Source: a virus. From it: a stretch of 51,538 nt of DNA. Positions 1-7,710 of this stretch are shown in pieces. The stretch spans positions 1 through 51,538 of the IMG/VR virus record IMGVR_UViG_3300048571_000060; one strand, written 5' to 3'. The notes under the pieces were generated by a model, which had not been told where the DNA came from, searched no databases, and worked only from the letters and a program-made list of their open reading frames with translations. Position 1 is the first letter of the stretch. Each line of letters opens with the position of its first letter. The translations under genes were made by a program, and so were the position numbers.

Positions 1-591
1 TCGTACAGTCGCAGAGTCCGACGCTCGTACAGTCGCAGAGCCCCACGCTTCAACAGTCGCAGAGTCCGACGCTCGTACAGTCGCAGAGTCCGACGCTCGT
101 ACAGTCGCAGAGCCCCACGCTTCAACAGTCGCAGAGCCCCACGCTTCAACAGTCGCAGAGTCCGACGCTCGTACAGTCGCAGAGCCCCACGCTTCAACAG
201 TCGCAGAGTCCGACGCTCGTACAGTCGCAGAGTCCGACGCTCGTACAGTCGCAGAGTCCGACGCTCGTACAGTCGCAGAGCCCCACGCTTCAACAGTCGC
301 AGAGTCCGACGCTCGTACAGTCGCAGAGTCCGTAATTAAATAACCTATATTTGTTGAAATATTAACATAGATTAAATGCTCATTACATAATTCTTGCCCC
401 AATTCAGCTAATAATGGACAGTCAATAACCTTGTTGTCACAGCAATAATTGAAATTATCAGTTATGACTTTAAATAACTCAGCAAATGTTTCAGACTTAA
501 ATGCTCTTTGATATTCTGATTGACACGCAGAAGCTTCTTTTGCTCTTTTTACGATTTCAGACTTAAAGTCTATAAATTTTTGGTTTTCCAT
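1..591 (-). CDS. SATV octad-repeat protein, N-terminal part (continues at 51538)
   Basis: ATG at 589-591; the frame stays open to base 1 (197 codons) and continues in frame at 51538, ending with TAA at 51257, for about 290 aa in total. Residues 1-87 form a non-repetitive helical-looking domain rich in Cys, Lys and Glu. From residue 88 there are tandem octads of two types, RASDSATV and EAWGSATV, encoded by the 24-bp DNA repeat. Short-period repeats of this kind resemble polymer-forming beta-helical proteins seen in Bacteroidetes and their phages; that fold is inferred. It lies 11 bp after the 108-aa gene and 7 bp before the 143-aa gene, so it belongs to the early minus operon. Function unknown. 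The number of octads may be wrong if the assembly collapsed repeats. Confidence 0.85.
   Translation of the reverse strand, partial: MENQKFIDFKSEIVKRAKEASACQSEYQRAFKSETFAELFKVITDNFNYCCDNKVIDCPLLAELGQELCNEHLIYVNISTNIGYLITDSATVRASDSATVEAWGSATVRASDSATVRASDSATVRASDSATVEAWGSATVRASDSATVEAWGSATVEAWGSATVRASDSATVRASDSATVEAWGSATVRASDSATVR
6..332. repeat. 24-bp tandem repeat array, left part
   Basis: Thirteen full 24-bp units and one partial, all starting CAGTCGCAGAG and ending in one of two 13-bp versions: A (TCCGACGCTCGTA) or B (CCCCACGCTTCAA). The order from position 6 is A B A A B B A B A A A B A. The array lies inside the minus-strand octad-repeat gene, each unit encoding eight residues. Confidence 0.98.
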
Positions 592-602
592 TGGTTCTAT
601 TT

Positions 603-929
603 TTATTTTGAGTTAATTATTTCTTCAATTGTGTCGTCTTTTTGTGGTATTTCTGTTTTAGGACATTCTCTATAGAAATAATGCAATGCGTGGTATAGTT
701 CAAAAGTTGCTTCTTCGCTTAAGGAGAGTCCTGTTGTTTTTACTTTTCCTTTGCAGGATAGATGGCTTTTGATTATACCTTTTCCAACTTCTTTAGTCAA
801 CGCCTTAAAAATCAAAACATTCTTTTTAGACAGATTACCAGTTTTCTTATTTGAAATTGGTTTAATAATATCAATACGTCTGTTGCTTGATTTTATTTTA
901 ACTCCATTATTGCTTACAGTTATTTTCAT
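603..929 (-). CDS. hypothetical early protein, 108 aa
   Basis: Lys-rich, basic in its first 60 residues with a short acidic C-terminus, and no membrane segment or family I recognise. It starts 2 bp after the stop of the upstream 129-aa gene and ends 11 bp before the octad-repeat gene, so the three are probably co-transcribed from the promoter at 1347-1386. Being among the first genes read from that promoter suggests an early host-takeover role, which is inference only. Confidence 0.75.
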   Translation of the reverse strand: MKITVSNNGVKIKSSNRRIDIIKPISNKKTGNLSKKNVLIFKALTKEVGKGIIKSHLSCKGKVKTTGLSLSEEATFELYHALHYFYRECPKTEIPQKDDTIEEIINSK

Positions 930-931
930 GA

Positions 932-1321
932 TTAATACATTATTAGTTTAACATTATTTAAAGCGCAGAACACTTCTGCCTGGCTATGTAACTGGTCAAT
1001 GTAGAATTTGTCGTCTCCGTAGTCAACGTCTTTGTTGCTGAACTTTTGCACGTAAGATAAAAAACCTTGCAACTCGTCATTGATACAAAGCACACCAATA
1101 ATATCAATACCAGCGATTTCAATTAGATGGTTAGTGTTTGATAGGTTTACTGTTAGATTTAGGTAAAAGAATTTGTCTTTTAGAGTTGCAAGTGCGCCGC
1201 TCTTAAATTCTACTTGTTTTATAATAACGCGGTTTTCGTCATATTCAATGAATGCTAACAGACCGCCATACCAAGCATATAAGCTAATGGTTCGTTCGTC
1301 AAAATTGTGGTTTACTTTCAT
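932..1321 (-). CDS. hypothetical first early-operon protein, 129 aa
   Basis: The frame is open from an ATG at 1381, but a perfect Bacteroidetes promoter (-7 box at 1347-1354) lies inside that upstream stretch. I therefore choose the ATG at 1319-1321 (protein starting MKVNHNFDER), about 25 nt downstream of the -7 box. The product has a hydrophobic beta-rich middle and two cysteines. No family recognised. It is the first gene of the leftward early operon. Confidence 0.7.
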   Translation of the reverse strand: MKVNHNFDERTISLYAWYGGLLAFIEYDENRVIIKQVEFKSGALATLKDKFFYLNLTVNLSNTNHLIEIAGIDIIGVLCINDELQGFLSYVQKFSNKDVDYGDDKFYIDQLHSQAEVFCALNNVKLIMY

Positions 1322-1331
1322 AATGTTTTTA

Positions 1332-2036
1332 GTTATATCTACGGAGCAAATGTAAGACGTTTTTTCGTTCCACCAAAACATTTCGCAAAAATCTGATAAA
1401 AAATGTGAAAGTTATATCAATTGCGGTTTTTTTATCGAGTTAAAAACACTTCACGACGATATAACGATTCAGTGTGATTGATTGCGAAGATGACTATAAA
1501 GTTATATCGTGTTTTTAAAACCATGTCAGATTCACAATACCACAATTCCGACGCTTGGCAAAGGTTTTTTTGTTATATCGTTAGTCTGGGTCGATTTTTG
1601 AACCTTTCACAACGCCGGCAATCAACCGGAAATACCCGGCAAGAAGACGTTACATAGCAGTTGATGTAGTGAAATGGAGTTGCGTGGCCATCTACTACTA
1701 CGACATCCGGCCGCTAGGCACGGTACCGGAAGGCGTTACATAGCAGTAGGTGGAGTGAATCTCTAGAGAAGTTACCAGGCTAATACTATAGGTAGAATCT
1801 CCACTACTACTCCACTGACCAACCCCTCCATAACCGCACACACAGGCCTGGTGTCGTAGTAGTTGAACAAAACGCCTACTCCACTAACTACAACAACTCA
1901 TTGATACCTAGATAGATAGATGACTTAAACCTACTACTACCTACTCCACTGATGAGTTATATCTATCACGACCGATATAACTAATAAGACGACTGACTCA
2001 GTGGCAAGTGTTGTCTTATTGTCTGAATGATATAAC
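1332..2036. repeat. eight copies of octamer GTTATATC in both orientations
   Basis: Plus-strand copies at 1332, 1411, 1501, 1572 and 1956; inverted copies (GATATAAC) at 1458, 1974 and 2029. Most are flanked by CG or by A/T runs. The pair at 1956 and 1974 is a head-to-head inverted repeat. Such density in about 700 bp fits binding sites for a regulator or replication initiator; the binding protein is unknown. Confidence 0.75.
1347..1386 (-). promoter_or_regulatory. strong Bacteroidetes-type early promoter
   Basis: On the minus strand TTTG (1377-1374), 19 bp, then TACATTTG (1354-1347) exactly match the TTTG-N19-TAnnTTTG consensus of the Bacteroidetes primary sigma factor. The -33 box overlaps a half-palindrome GCGAAATGTTTTGG (1373-1386) related to the operator-like sequence at four other early promoters. 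It would drive the 129-aa gene and the genes leftward through the circular junction. Confidence 0.8.
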
Positions 2037-2261
2037 TATCACAACTAACTGTCTGAATCGTTTAGTTACTTTGCTCGATTTCCTGTTTGGTCGCAATATG
2101 TTACGCACTTCAATTCACATCAACTGAGCACAGATTTCAGCCTTGTTATGTAGACCGTTAAGAATTTTTGTATATTTGTAAAAATAACAAAATTATCAAC
2201 GTCCGGCACGCCTTTAACCACGAGTCTTCCGGTCATTACGTAACCAAACATAACCAAATCA
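1387..2261. other. noncoding control region between divergent arms
   Basis: About 880 bp with no convincing gene. It holds the octamer repeats; a direct repeat GTTACATAGCAGT at 1649 and 1735; three copies of TACTCCACT(G/A)A at 1808, 1877 and 1942; a reverse-orientation GTGGAGT at 1750; palindromes CGGTACCG (1721), CTCTAGAG (1761) and CAGGCCTG (1843); and a GATA microsatellite near 1910. The part from 1600 to 1880 is clearly more GC-rich than its surroundings. Its position between divergent arms fits an origin or a regulatory hub; neither is proven. Confidence 0.65.
2171..2178 (+). promoter_or_regulatory. candidate late-arm -7 box
   Basis: TATATTTG matches the TAnnTTTG -7 element and lies 84 nt before the first late gene. 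The nearest upstream TTG (2143-2145) is 25 bp away, longer than the ideal 19-21, so the -33 element is poor; a phage factor might activate it. Confidence 0.4.
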
Positions 2262-2933
2262 ATGGCAGACTTGAATAAAGAAGAGTTCGCGGCAATGTGT
2301 CATACCACTGTTGCAATCATCAACACAAACATCAATCGTGAAAAGATTGTGTATGATAAAAAGGCAAAATTAATTGATTCAGACGACCCATTAAACAAAG
2401 CATTTTTCAGAAAGTATATGTCAATGTCTGAACAGAAAAAGATTAGAGTTCCAAAAGATGAAGACATAGCAAAACTGTATGACAAAGTGGTTCAAAAAGC
2501 CACTGCTGATGTTGAAACACAACAAAAAGAAACCAAACGAGCCAAGCAACACGACAAGTCACAGAAGAATGTTGACATGGCTGAACGTAAATTGGCCGCT
2601 GATACGCTGTTACAGGAAGCGAAAGCAGAAAAGGAACAAATGAACCTTCAAAAACTGGCTGGTAAATTAATTCCGGTTGATTTAGTGTTTGCGATTTTAA
2701 ACATTCACAATCACGACATATTTGCCACTTTTCAAAACGACGTTGAAAACCTTGCATCAGTGTACTGCGATATCTTGGCAGGCGGTGACCGTAAAAGACT
2801 GGCAGAGATAACGGGTAAGTTGAGTGAAAAGCTAAATGATTCAGTAACTCGCGCAAAGGATGTGGCGTTATCAAGTTTAGAAAATGCAATTGAAGATTAC
2901 CGTGAAACAAGAAGCCGCGGTGAAAGTAAATAA
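2262..2933 (+). CDS. terminase small subunit-like protein, 223 aa
   Basis: Likely the DNA-recognition subunit of the packaging motor. The call rests on position (first late gene, two genes before TerL) and architecture: a short N-terminal segment, a charged coiled coil at about residues 70-130, and a helical C-terminal part with the hydrophobic pattern seen in Nu1/TerS-like proteins. I see no clear helix-turn-helix signature, so this is a family-level inference. The stop at 2931-2933 is followed directly by the 25-nt shared leader element. Confidence 0.55.
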   Translation: MADLNKEEFAAMCHTTVAIINTNINREKIVYDKKAKLIDSDDPLNKAFFRKYMSMSEQKKIRVPKDEDIAKLYDKVVQKATADVETQQKETKRAKQHDKSQKNVDMAERKLAADTLLQEAKAEKEQMNLQKLAGKLIPVDLVFAILNIHNHDIFATFQNDVENLASVYCDILAGGDRKRLAEITGKLSEKLNDSVTRAKDVALSSLENAIEDYRETRSRGESK

Positions 2934-2935
2934 AA

Positions 2936-2960
2936 GGAAAGCTGATGCCTGAAGTAAGCA
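2936..2960 (+). promoter_or_regulatory. shared 25-nt leader element, copy 1
   Basis: This 25-nt sequence (starts AGGAAAGCTG, ends GAAGTAAGC) is identical to the reverse complement of 47828-47852. In both places it follows a stop codon within a few bases and lies about 20 nt before the ATG of the next gene, here the Acb2-like gene at 2981. A role in translation or mRNA processing is inferred. Confidence 0.7.
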
Positions 2961-2980
2961 TAAATTTAATTTAAAAAATC

Positions 2981-3220
2981 ATGAGTAAAACTATTGGAGA
3001 AAAAAGGGTGAGAACAGATTTCAACCCTGGCAACAATGACACGGTTCAAAATTTAAAAGAAAAATTCGCTCATCTAATTAATGATGTTGAAGAATTAAAA
3101 TCATTTAAAGTACCTGGTCCAGGCCCAACAACTGACGGTGAAAAATTACGTTTGATTTCACTTGCTCAAACGGCGCTTGAAGAAGCGTGTATGTGGACAG
3201 TGAAAGCCGCTACGGCTTAA
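2981..3220 (+). CDS. Acb2-like anti-CBASS cyclic-nucleotide sponge
   Basis: At 79 aa it has the Acb2 size and pattern: RVRTDFNP near residues 9-16, a Lys-rich helix with LI at 32-33, a Gly/Pro linker (45-51), and a C-terminal helix with ALEEACMWTVKAAT (65-78). Acb2 (T4 Vs.4-like) proteins are small helical hairpins forming hexamers that sequester cyclic di- and trinucleotides and so block CBASS and sometimes Thoeris signalling. Assignment is by recalled sequence pattern, without an alignment. It is preceded by the shared leader element and followed by a terminator, so it may be regulated separately from the packaging genes. Confidence 0.75.
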   Translation: MSKTIGEKRVRTDFNPGNNDTVQNLKEKFAHLINDVEELKSFKVPGPGPTTDGEKLRLISLAQTALEEACMWTVKAATA

Positions 3221-3230
3221 TTGACTTTAA

Positions 3231-3264
3231 AGGGCGGGGTATATTACTCGCCCTTATTTTTTTT
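3231..3264 (+). terminator. intrinsic terminator after the Acb2-like gene
   Basis: GGGCG stem, TATATTACT-containing loop, CGCCC, then TTATTTTTTTT. It lies inside the upstream extension of the TerL frame, which argues that TerL starts at 3274 and that TerL is reached by read-through. Confidence 0.75.
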
Positions 3265-3273
3265 GAAGAAATT

Positions 3274-5331
3274 ATGGGAATAGAAGATATTTGGCTTGAT
3301 AAGATGCGTGATTTTCACGACAAACTATACCAATATAAGACGGTTAAAGCAGTACCGTCTGAGTGGGTTGAAAAAAACATTATACTAACAAATGAGGTTT
3401 CAAGATTCAGCGGACGATTTAGCTACGACCTGTCGCCATACGCTCGTGAAATTATTGACCATTTACATCCATCCAACCCGTCCAGAGTTGTGACGGTAAT
3501 GAAGGGGGCTCAATCAGGAATTACGCAAGGGGTAATCGTGCCTGGTATGGCGTGGATTATTGATGAGCATCCTGACAATTTTTTATTCACTGCTTCAGAC
3601 AAAGAGATAGCCAAAAAAACCATCGTACAACGTTTTGACCCACTGATGCGTTCAAGCGGACTAAGTCATTTGATTAGACCAAATGTCATACGAGCAAAAG
3701 GCCAGCGTTCAGGTGACACTGACTTTTCAAAAGAGTTTGCTGGCGGAAATGCAATCATCGAGGGAACGAACAATGCAGGTAAGTTCAGGTTCTTTTCTGT
3801 GAAAACTGTTTTTATGGATGATTTCGATAACGCACCTAGAGCCGATAAGACAGAGGGGTCAATTCGTAAGCTGGTTGAGGGACGTCAAACTTCATACGGT
3901 AATTTGGCGAAAACTTATTATGTGAGTACACCAACAATCACGCAGACATCAAATGTTTATGAGATGTATATGCAAGGCGACCAAAGGAAATGGCATTGGC
4001 CCTGTCCTGATTGTGGTGTTTATGTGCCAAGTGAATGGCAAATTAAACTTGAAGACGGCAGTTATGCTGGAATCGTTTGGGAATTGGACGAGCAAGACAG
4101 GTTAATTAAATCAAGTGTGGCGTTTAGATGTCCAGAATGCGGCTACAGAATCACGAATCAAGAGAAGCATGATTTGAATATATTGGGAAAATGGATACCT
4201 ACTGCTGAGCCAGAGGATGATACGATAATAAGTTACTACATGAACTCACTAATTATTCCGCCGGGCTTTATTAATTGGGTTGATTTGGTTAAGGAGTGGC
4301 TGAAAGCAGTACCGCCAAAGGGGAAAATCAATGTTGATTTGCTGAAAGTTTTCAACAACGTTCGTCTTGGTTTGCCGTTTGAGGAGATTGGTGAGATTCC
4401 AAAAATCATGCAGTTAATGGAAAACGTTCGTGATTATAAATTGGGTTACATTCCTGATGTGACTTCTGAAAAGGATGGCAACGGTGAGATTGTTTTGATA
4501 ACGTTAGCGGCTGACTTAGGTGGTATTATGAATAGTGAAGTTGAGGACGTTCGAATTGACTGGGAGATTGTAGCCTGGTCAGCCAACGGAGCAAGATACG
4601 GAATCAATCAGGGAAGCTGTGGTACTTTTAAACGTAACTTCAAGAAAAACAAAAAAGAAAAGGATGATGATTTTGACCGTGAAAGATATACTTATATGCA
4701 CGGAATGAAAAACAGCGTTTGGCCGTTGCTTGAGGAAATTATCAAAGGCGATATACCAAGTGAATCAGGTAATACCTACAATGTGAAGTTGAGTTTGGTT
4801 GATACCGGACACTTTACACAACAGGCCTATCAGTTTGTTAAGTCGTGTCACAGCGGAGCCAATTGGGTTTTTGGTGTTAAAGGTGTGCCTGAACAAAATT
4901 ACAGACGTGATTCAAAAGATGTGGCCGCTGTTAAGAAATCACCCAACGTTGCCAATTTATATTTGCTTGATGTTGAACAGCTGAAAGATAAATTAGCCGC
5001 CAATATGAAGTTACGTTTGAGTGATGACGGAACGCAAGAGGATGGCTTTATGAATTTCCCACAACCTGAAAAAGGAAAGTATTCGTTGAAAGGATATTTC
5101 AAACATTTTGAAAGTGAGACACGAAAAGAAAAAACTGAAAACGGAGAATCAGTTGGCTTTAAATGGGAAAAGAAAAACTCAACAGTTGAAAATCACTTTT
5201 GGGATATAAGTGTGTATAACGATGCGGCGCGATATGTGTTTATAGATTTAATCAAACGCACGAATCCAACCAAATACAAAGACTTGAATTGGGCCACGCT
5301 TGTTGAGTTGGTTTTAGGTTTTGCAAAATAA
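3274..5331 (+). CDS. terminase large subunit (GpA family)
   Basis: Packaging ATPase and nuclease, 685 aa. It has a Walker A-like motif MKGAQSGITQG (76-86), Walker B VFMDDFD (179-185), the coupling motif STP (218-220), a zinc ribbon formed by CPDC (244-247) and CPEC (286-289), and a C-terminal nuclease region with Asp-rich patches (AADLGG and SLVDTGHF). The open frame extends upstream to an ATG at 3187, but that stretch contains the terminator at 3231-3264, so I use the ATG at 3274. The GpA family usually pairs with a lambda-type head, which the following genes bear out. Confidence 0.95.
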   Translation: MGIEDIWLDKMRDFHDKLYQYKTVKAVPSEWVEKNIILTNEVSRFSGRFSYDLSPYAREIIDHLHPSNPSRVVTVMKGAQSGITQGVIVPGMAWIIDEHPDNFLFTASDKEIAKKTIVQRFDPLMRSSGLSHLIRPNVIRAKGQRSGDTDFSKEFAGGNAIIEGTNNAGKFRFFSVKTVFMDDFDNAPRADKTEGSIRKLVEGRQTSYGNLAKTYYVSTPTITQTSNVYEMYMQGDQRKWHWPCPDCGVYVPSEWQIKLEDGSYAGIVWELDEQDRLIKSSVAFRCPECGYRITNQEKHDLNILGKWIPTAEPEDDTIISYYMNSLIIPPGFINWVDLVKEWLKAVPPKGKINVDLLKVFNNVRLGLPFEEIGEIPKIMQLMENVRDYKLGYIPDVTSEKDGNGEIVLITLAADLGGIMNSEVEDVRIDWEIVAWSANGARYGINQGSCGTFKRNFKKNKKEKDDDFDRERYTYMHGMKNSVWPLLEEIIKGDIPSESGNTYNVKLSLVDTGHFTQQAYQFVKSCHSGANWVFGVKGVPEQNYRRDSKDVAAVKKSPNVANLYLLDVEQLKDKLAANMKLRLSDDGTQEDGFMNFPQPEKGKYSLKGYFKHFESETRKEKTENGESVGFKWEKKNSTVENHFWDISVYNDAARYVFIDLIKRTNPTKYKDLNWATLVELVLGFAK

Positions 5332-5400
5332 ATTTGGTTGAATGAAATCTTTTTGTAAATTAGCATTGAAGTAATAAAATTTTTTTCATGATGATGTGAA

Positions 5401-5435
5401 AAGACCCAGATAAAATTATTCTGGGTCTTTTTTTG
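5401..5435 (+). terminator. intrinsic terminator after TerL
   Basis: A perfect 10-bp stem AAGACCCAGA / TCTGGGTCTT (5401-5410 with 5420-5429), a 9-nt AT-rich loop, then a T tract. It separates the packaging transcript from the head operon. Confidence 0.9.
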
Positions 5436-5464
5436 ATTAGTTGATACCTTTTTTTGTAAGTTTG
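5432..5464 (+). promoter_or_regulatory. promoter of the head operon
   Basis: TTTG (5432-5435), 21 bp, TAAGTTTG (5457-5464) fits the Bacteroidetes consensus. Only 7 nt separate the -7 box from the ATG at 5472, so the transcript would be leaderless or nearly so. Confidence 0.7.
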
Positions 5465-5471
5465 TGAGATT

Positions 5472-5759
5472 ATGGAATGCACTGTCAAAGAATATATTCA
5501 ATCCAAAGCCAGTCTTGATTTAAAGATTGCCGCAATAACGTCGCTGATAGACAACATGCTACTTTCAGCCATTGACGCTATCGATACCAGCGGAACTGCT
5601 TCATATAGTATGGACGACGGTCAAATGAAAGTGACGACTGAATATCGTAGCATAGAACAAATCACGAAAGGAATTTTAGCTCTTGAAAAAATTCAACAAG
5701 TATATATCAACAGACGAAACGGATACGTTACGGTTCTACGAAGCCGCTTAAATTATTAA
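5472..5759 (+). CDS. gpW-like head-tail joining protein
   Basis: 95 aa between TerL and portal, the position of lambda W. The sequence is an amphipathic helix, a short beta segment (YSMDDGQMKVTTEYRS), then a helix with ALEKIQQVYINRR, as in the small gpW fold that plugs the portal ring before tail joining. Family assignment combines context and pattern. The first gene after the promoter at 5432-5464; portal follows after 3 bp. Confidence 0.65.
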   Translation: MECTVKEYIQSKASLDLKIAAITSLIDNMLLSAIDAIDTSGTASYSMDDGQMKVTTEYRSIEQITKGILALEKIQQVYINRRNGYVTVLRSRLNY

Positions 5760-5762
5760 AAT

Positions 5763-7391
5763 ATGAATTTAAAATTTTGGCAAAAAAAGCCCACAAAAGT
5801 AACAGCTGAATTGGTTGACGAGCAAATGTCGTCATCACAACCAAGTTCAGTCCTGTTTATAGGTGGAGGGCGGGTTGGATATAATCCAATTTTGCATGAC
5901 GTCTTTGATGGAGAAAAAACGCCAGGTGAACTTGGTGCCGTTTATGACACGTTGCCTGACCATTTAAGGTTGAGACTTCGTGCTTATGATATGAATTTGA
6001 AAACTGACATTATCAAAATCATAACAGGAAAATTCTTCAAATGGGTCATTGGTAGTGGCTTAAAACTTCAAGCCGAGCCAGATGAAAATGTTTTATCGAT
6101 GAGCGGTATTACAATTGATGCGGCAAAATTCAAAAAAGATGTTGAAGGACTGTTTAATTTATACTCAAGTTCTAAATATAGTGACTATCATCAAAAAGAT
6201 TGGCTTCATGAAAAGGCATCAGATGCTTTTAAAACCAGCTTTTTAGGTGGTGACTGTTTATGTGTAATTAGATTTAACAAATACGGACCAAACATTCAAG
6301 TAATTGACGGTCAACAAGTGTCGACGCCATTTGATGAAAAAGGAAAGGTAGAAGGAAATATTATTAAAGCCGGAATTGAGCTGGATAAGTCAGGAAAACA
6401 CGTGGCATTTTGGGTTTCGGCCTGTAAAGATGAAACTGGTTCCATTGGACATACTAGAATTGAAGCAGAAAACTCAAACGGGAACTTGGTGGCGTGGATG
6501 ATTTACGGAAACAAAGAACGTATTGACCATCACAGAGGTATTCCAATGATTTCGTCAATTCTTGAAAAAGTTGCCAAGCTGGACAGATTTGTTGAAGCGT
6601 CTGTAAGTAAAGCAGAGCAAACAGCGAATGTCGTTTACGCATTTAAGCACAAATCAGAATCAACAGGTGAAAACATATTAACTCAATCATTAAGTTCAAA
6701 AAGAAACGACGGTGATGCAGAGGAATCAGTGTATGAAAAATCAGGTCGTACGGCGGCAATGTTACGCCAAACAACTTCATCAACAGTTTTAAACTTAACG
6801 CCTGACAGTGAATTACAGGCTTTAGCTAATGCAGGTGAAACATCGTTTAATGAATTTTTTAGAGCGATTTTTGTGTGCTTATGTGCATCAATTGACATAC
6901 CTGAGGAAGTTGCTTTACAAAAATACGAACAAAATTATTCAAGTTCTCGTGCCGCGATTAACGGTTGGGAACATATTGTTGAAATCTATCGTCAAAAATT
7001 TTCAAAAAAGTTCTACGAACCGTTTTACAGAGCTTGGCTTGAATGGCAAATCCTTACTGATAAGATTTCAGACGACGGATTCTTACGTGCAAAAGCTGAA
7101 GATGATGTTATGGCGATGGAAGCTTATTTCAATGCACGATTTACAGGCAAGAAAATGCCACATATTGACCCACTAAAAGAAGCGAAAGCGATTAGAGCCA
7201 TGCTTGGTGAAGACGTTACTGCTTTAATCAGTTTTGAACAAGCTACTGAAATGCTTGGCGCTGGAGATTGGATGTCAAATTACAAAAAATTCCTTGAGGA
7301 ACGAAAAATCGCACCTTTACCAATAGTAGAAAATGAAACAGACAAAAACAACGGCAAAAAACCAAGCGTGGGCTCAGCACCTAAGAAGTAG
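5763..7391 (+). CDS. portal protein, lambda family
   Basis: 542 aa, the usual length for lambda-type portals that form the dodecameric DNA gate at one capsid vertex. The characteristic early segment is visible: LRLRAYDMNLKTDIIKIIT followed by KWVIGSGLKLQ, then a wing/stem region and a KYEQNYSSSRAAINGWEH motif (near 388-405) typical of the family. The C-terminus is Lys-rich and overlaps the next gene by 59 nt. Confidence 0.93.
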   Translation: MNLKFWQKKPTKVTAELVDEQMSSSQPSSVLFIGGGRVGYNPILHDVFDGEKTPGELGAVYDTLPDHLRLRLRAYDMNLKTDIIKIITGKFFKWVIGSGLKLQAEPDENVLSMSGITIDAAKFKKDVEGLFNLYSSSKYSDYHQKDWLHEKASDAFKTSFLGGDCLCVIRFNKYGPNIQVIDGQQVSTPFDEKGKVEGNIIKAGIELDKSGKHVAFWVSACKDETGSIGHTRIEAENSNGNLVAWMIYGNKERIDHHRGIPMISSILEKVAKLDRFVEASVSKAEQTANVVYAFKHKSESTGENILTQSLSSKRNDGDAEESVYEKSGRTAAMLRQTTSSTVLNLTPDSELQALANAGETSFNEFFRAIFVCLCASIDIPEEVALQKYEQNYSSSRAAINGWEHIVEIYRQKFSKKFYEPFYRAWLEWQILTDKISDDGFLRAKAEDDVMAMEAYFNARFTGKKMPHIDPLKEAKAIRAMLGEDVTALISFEQATEMLGAGDWMSNYKKFLEERKIAPLPIVENETDKNNGKKPSVGSAPKK

Positions 7392-7698
7392 AGTAGGCGA
7401 TACTGTATCGCATCTAGATTCGACTTGGATAAACTTGAACGGCAAAAATTCAGAACCAAGTATTGGTGATGATTGGTTAATGGTTGAACCGCCAGCCAGC
7501 GGTGCTGGTTTTGTGCAATATAAACAGACATTTGTATCAGCAGGTGCGCCATTCAACATAACTGCTGGAGCGACCGTCTTATTTGCAACTATAAACCAAG
7601 TACCAACATTTAATTTTAGTCAAGTAGGCGTCGTGGTAACAGTTGCTGACGCTATCGCAGATGATACTGTTGATTTTTACGGAACAATAAACATATAA
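7333..7698 (+). CDS. hypothetical head-region protein, 121 aa
   Basis: Overlaps the 3' end of portal by 59 nt in another frame. After a basic N-terminus it is beta-rich and Gly/Ala/Val-rich (ITAGATVLFATI, VGVVVTVADAI), like small virion decoration or fibre-base proteins. No family recognised. The long overlap leaves the start uncertain; there are no later in-frame Met codons before residue 49. Confidence 0.65.
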   Translation: MKQTKTTAKNQAWAQHLRSRVGDTVSHLDSTWINLNGKNSEPSIGDDWLMVEPPASGAGFVQYKQTFVSAGAPFNITAGATVLFATINQVPTFNFSQVGVVVTVADAIADDTVDFYGTINI

Positions 7699-7710
7699 AA
7701 CCAAAATAAC

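Noticed and set aside
6-332. CRISPR array
   Set aside because: The units are contiguous 24-mers with only two versions; there are no unique spacers and no cas genes.
1-332. Terminal repeats of a linear phage genome
   Set aside because: The repeated sequence is internal to a gene whose frame joins exactly across the ends, which fits an arbitrary cut of a circular assembly better.
1-335. Plus-strand open frame through the repeat array (QSQSPTLV/QSQSPTLQ), ending with TAA at 333
   Set aside because: The frame has no ATG, GTG or TTG start anywhere from its upstream stop at 51373. The minus-strand frame has a start, flanking domains and in-frame continuity across the junction. The mostly silent A/B differences in the plus frame are intriguing but not enough.
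1523-1657. 44-aa plus-strand frame in the control region
   Set aside because: It is a single short frame with no promoter at suitable distance, no coupled neighbour and composition like surrounding noncoding DNA.
1640-1860. tRNA gene in the control region
   Set aside because: I could not form acceptor, anticodon and T arms with a CCA end from the GC-rich block.
3187-3273. N-terminal extension of TerL from an ATG at 3187
   Set aside because: It overlaps the end of the Acb2-like gene and is crossed by a strong terminator hairpin.
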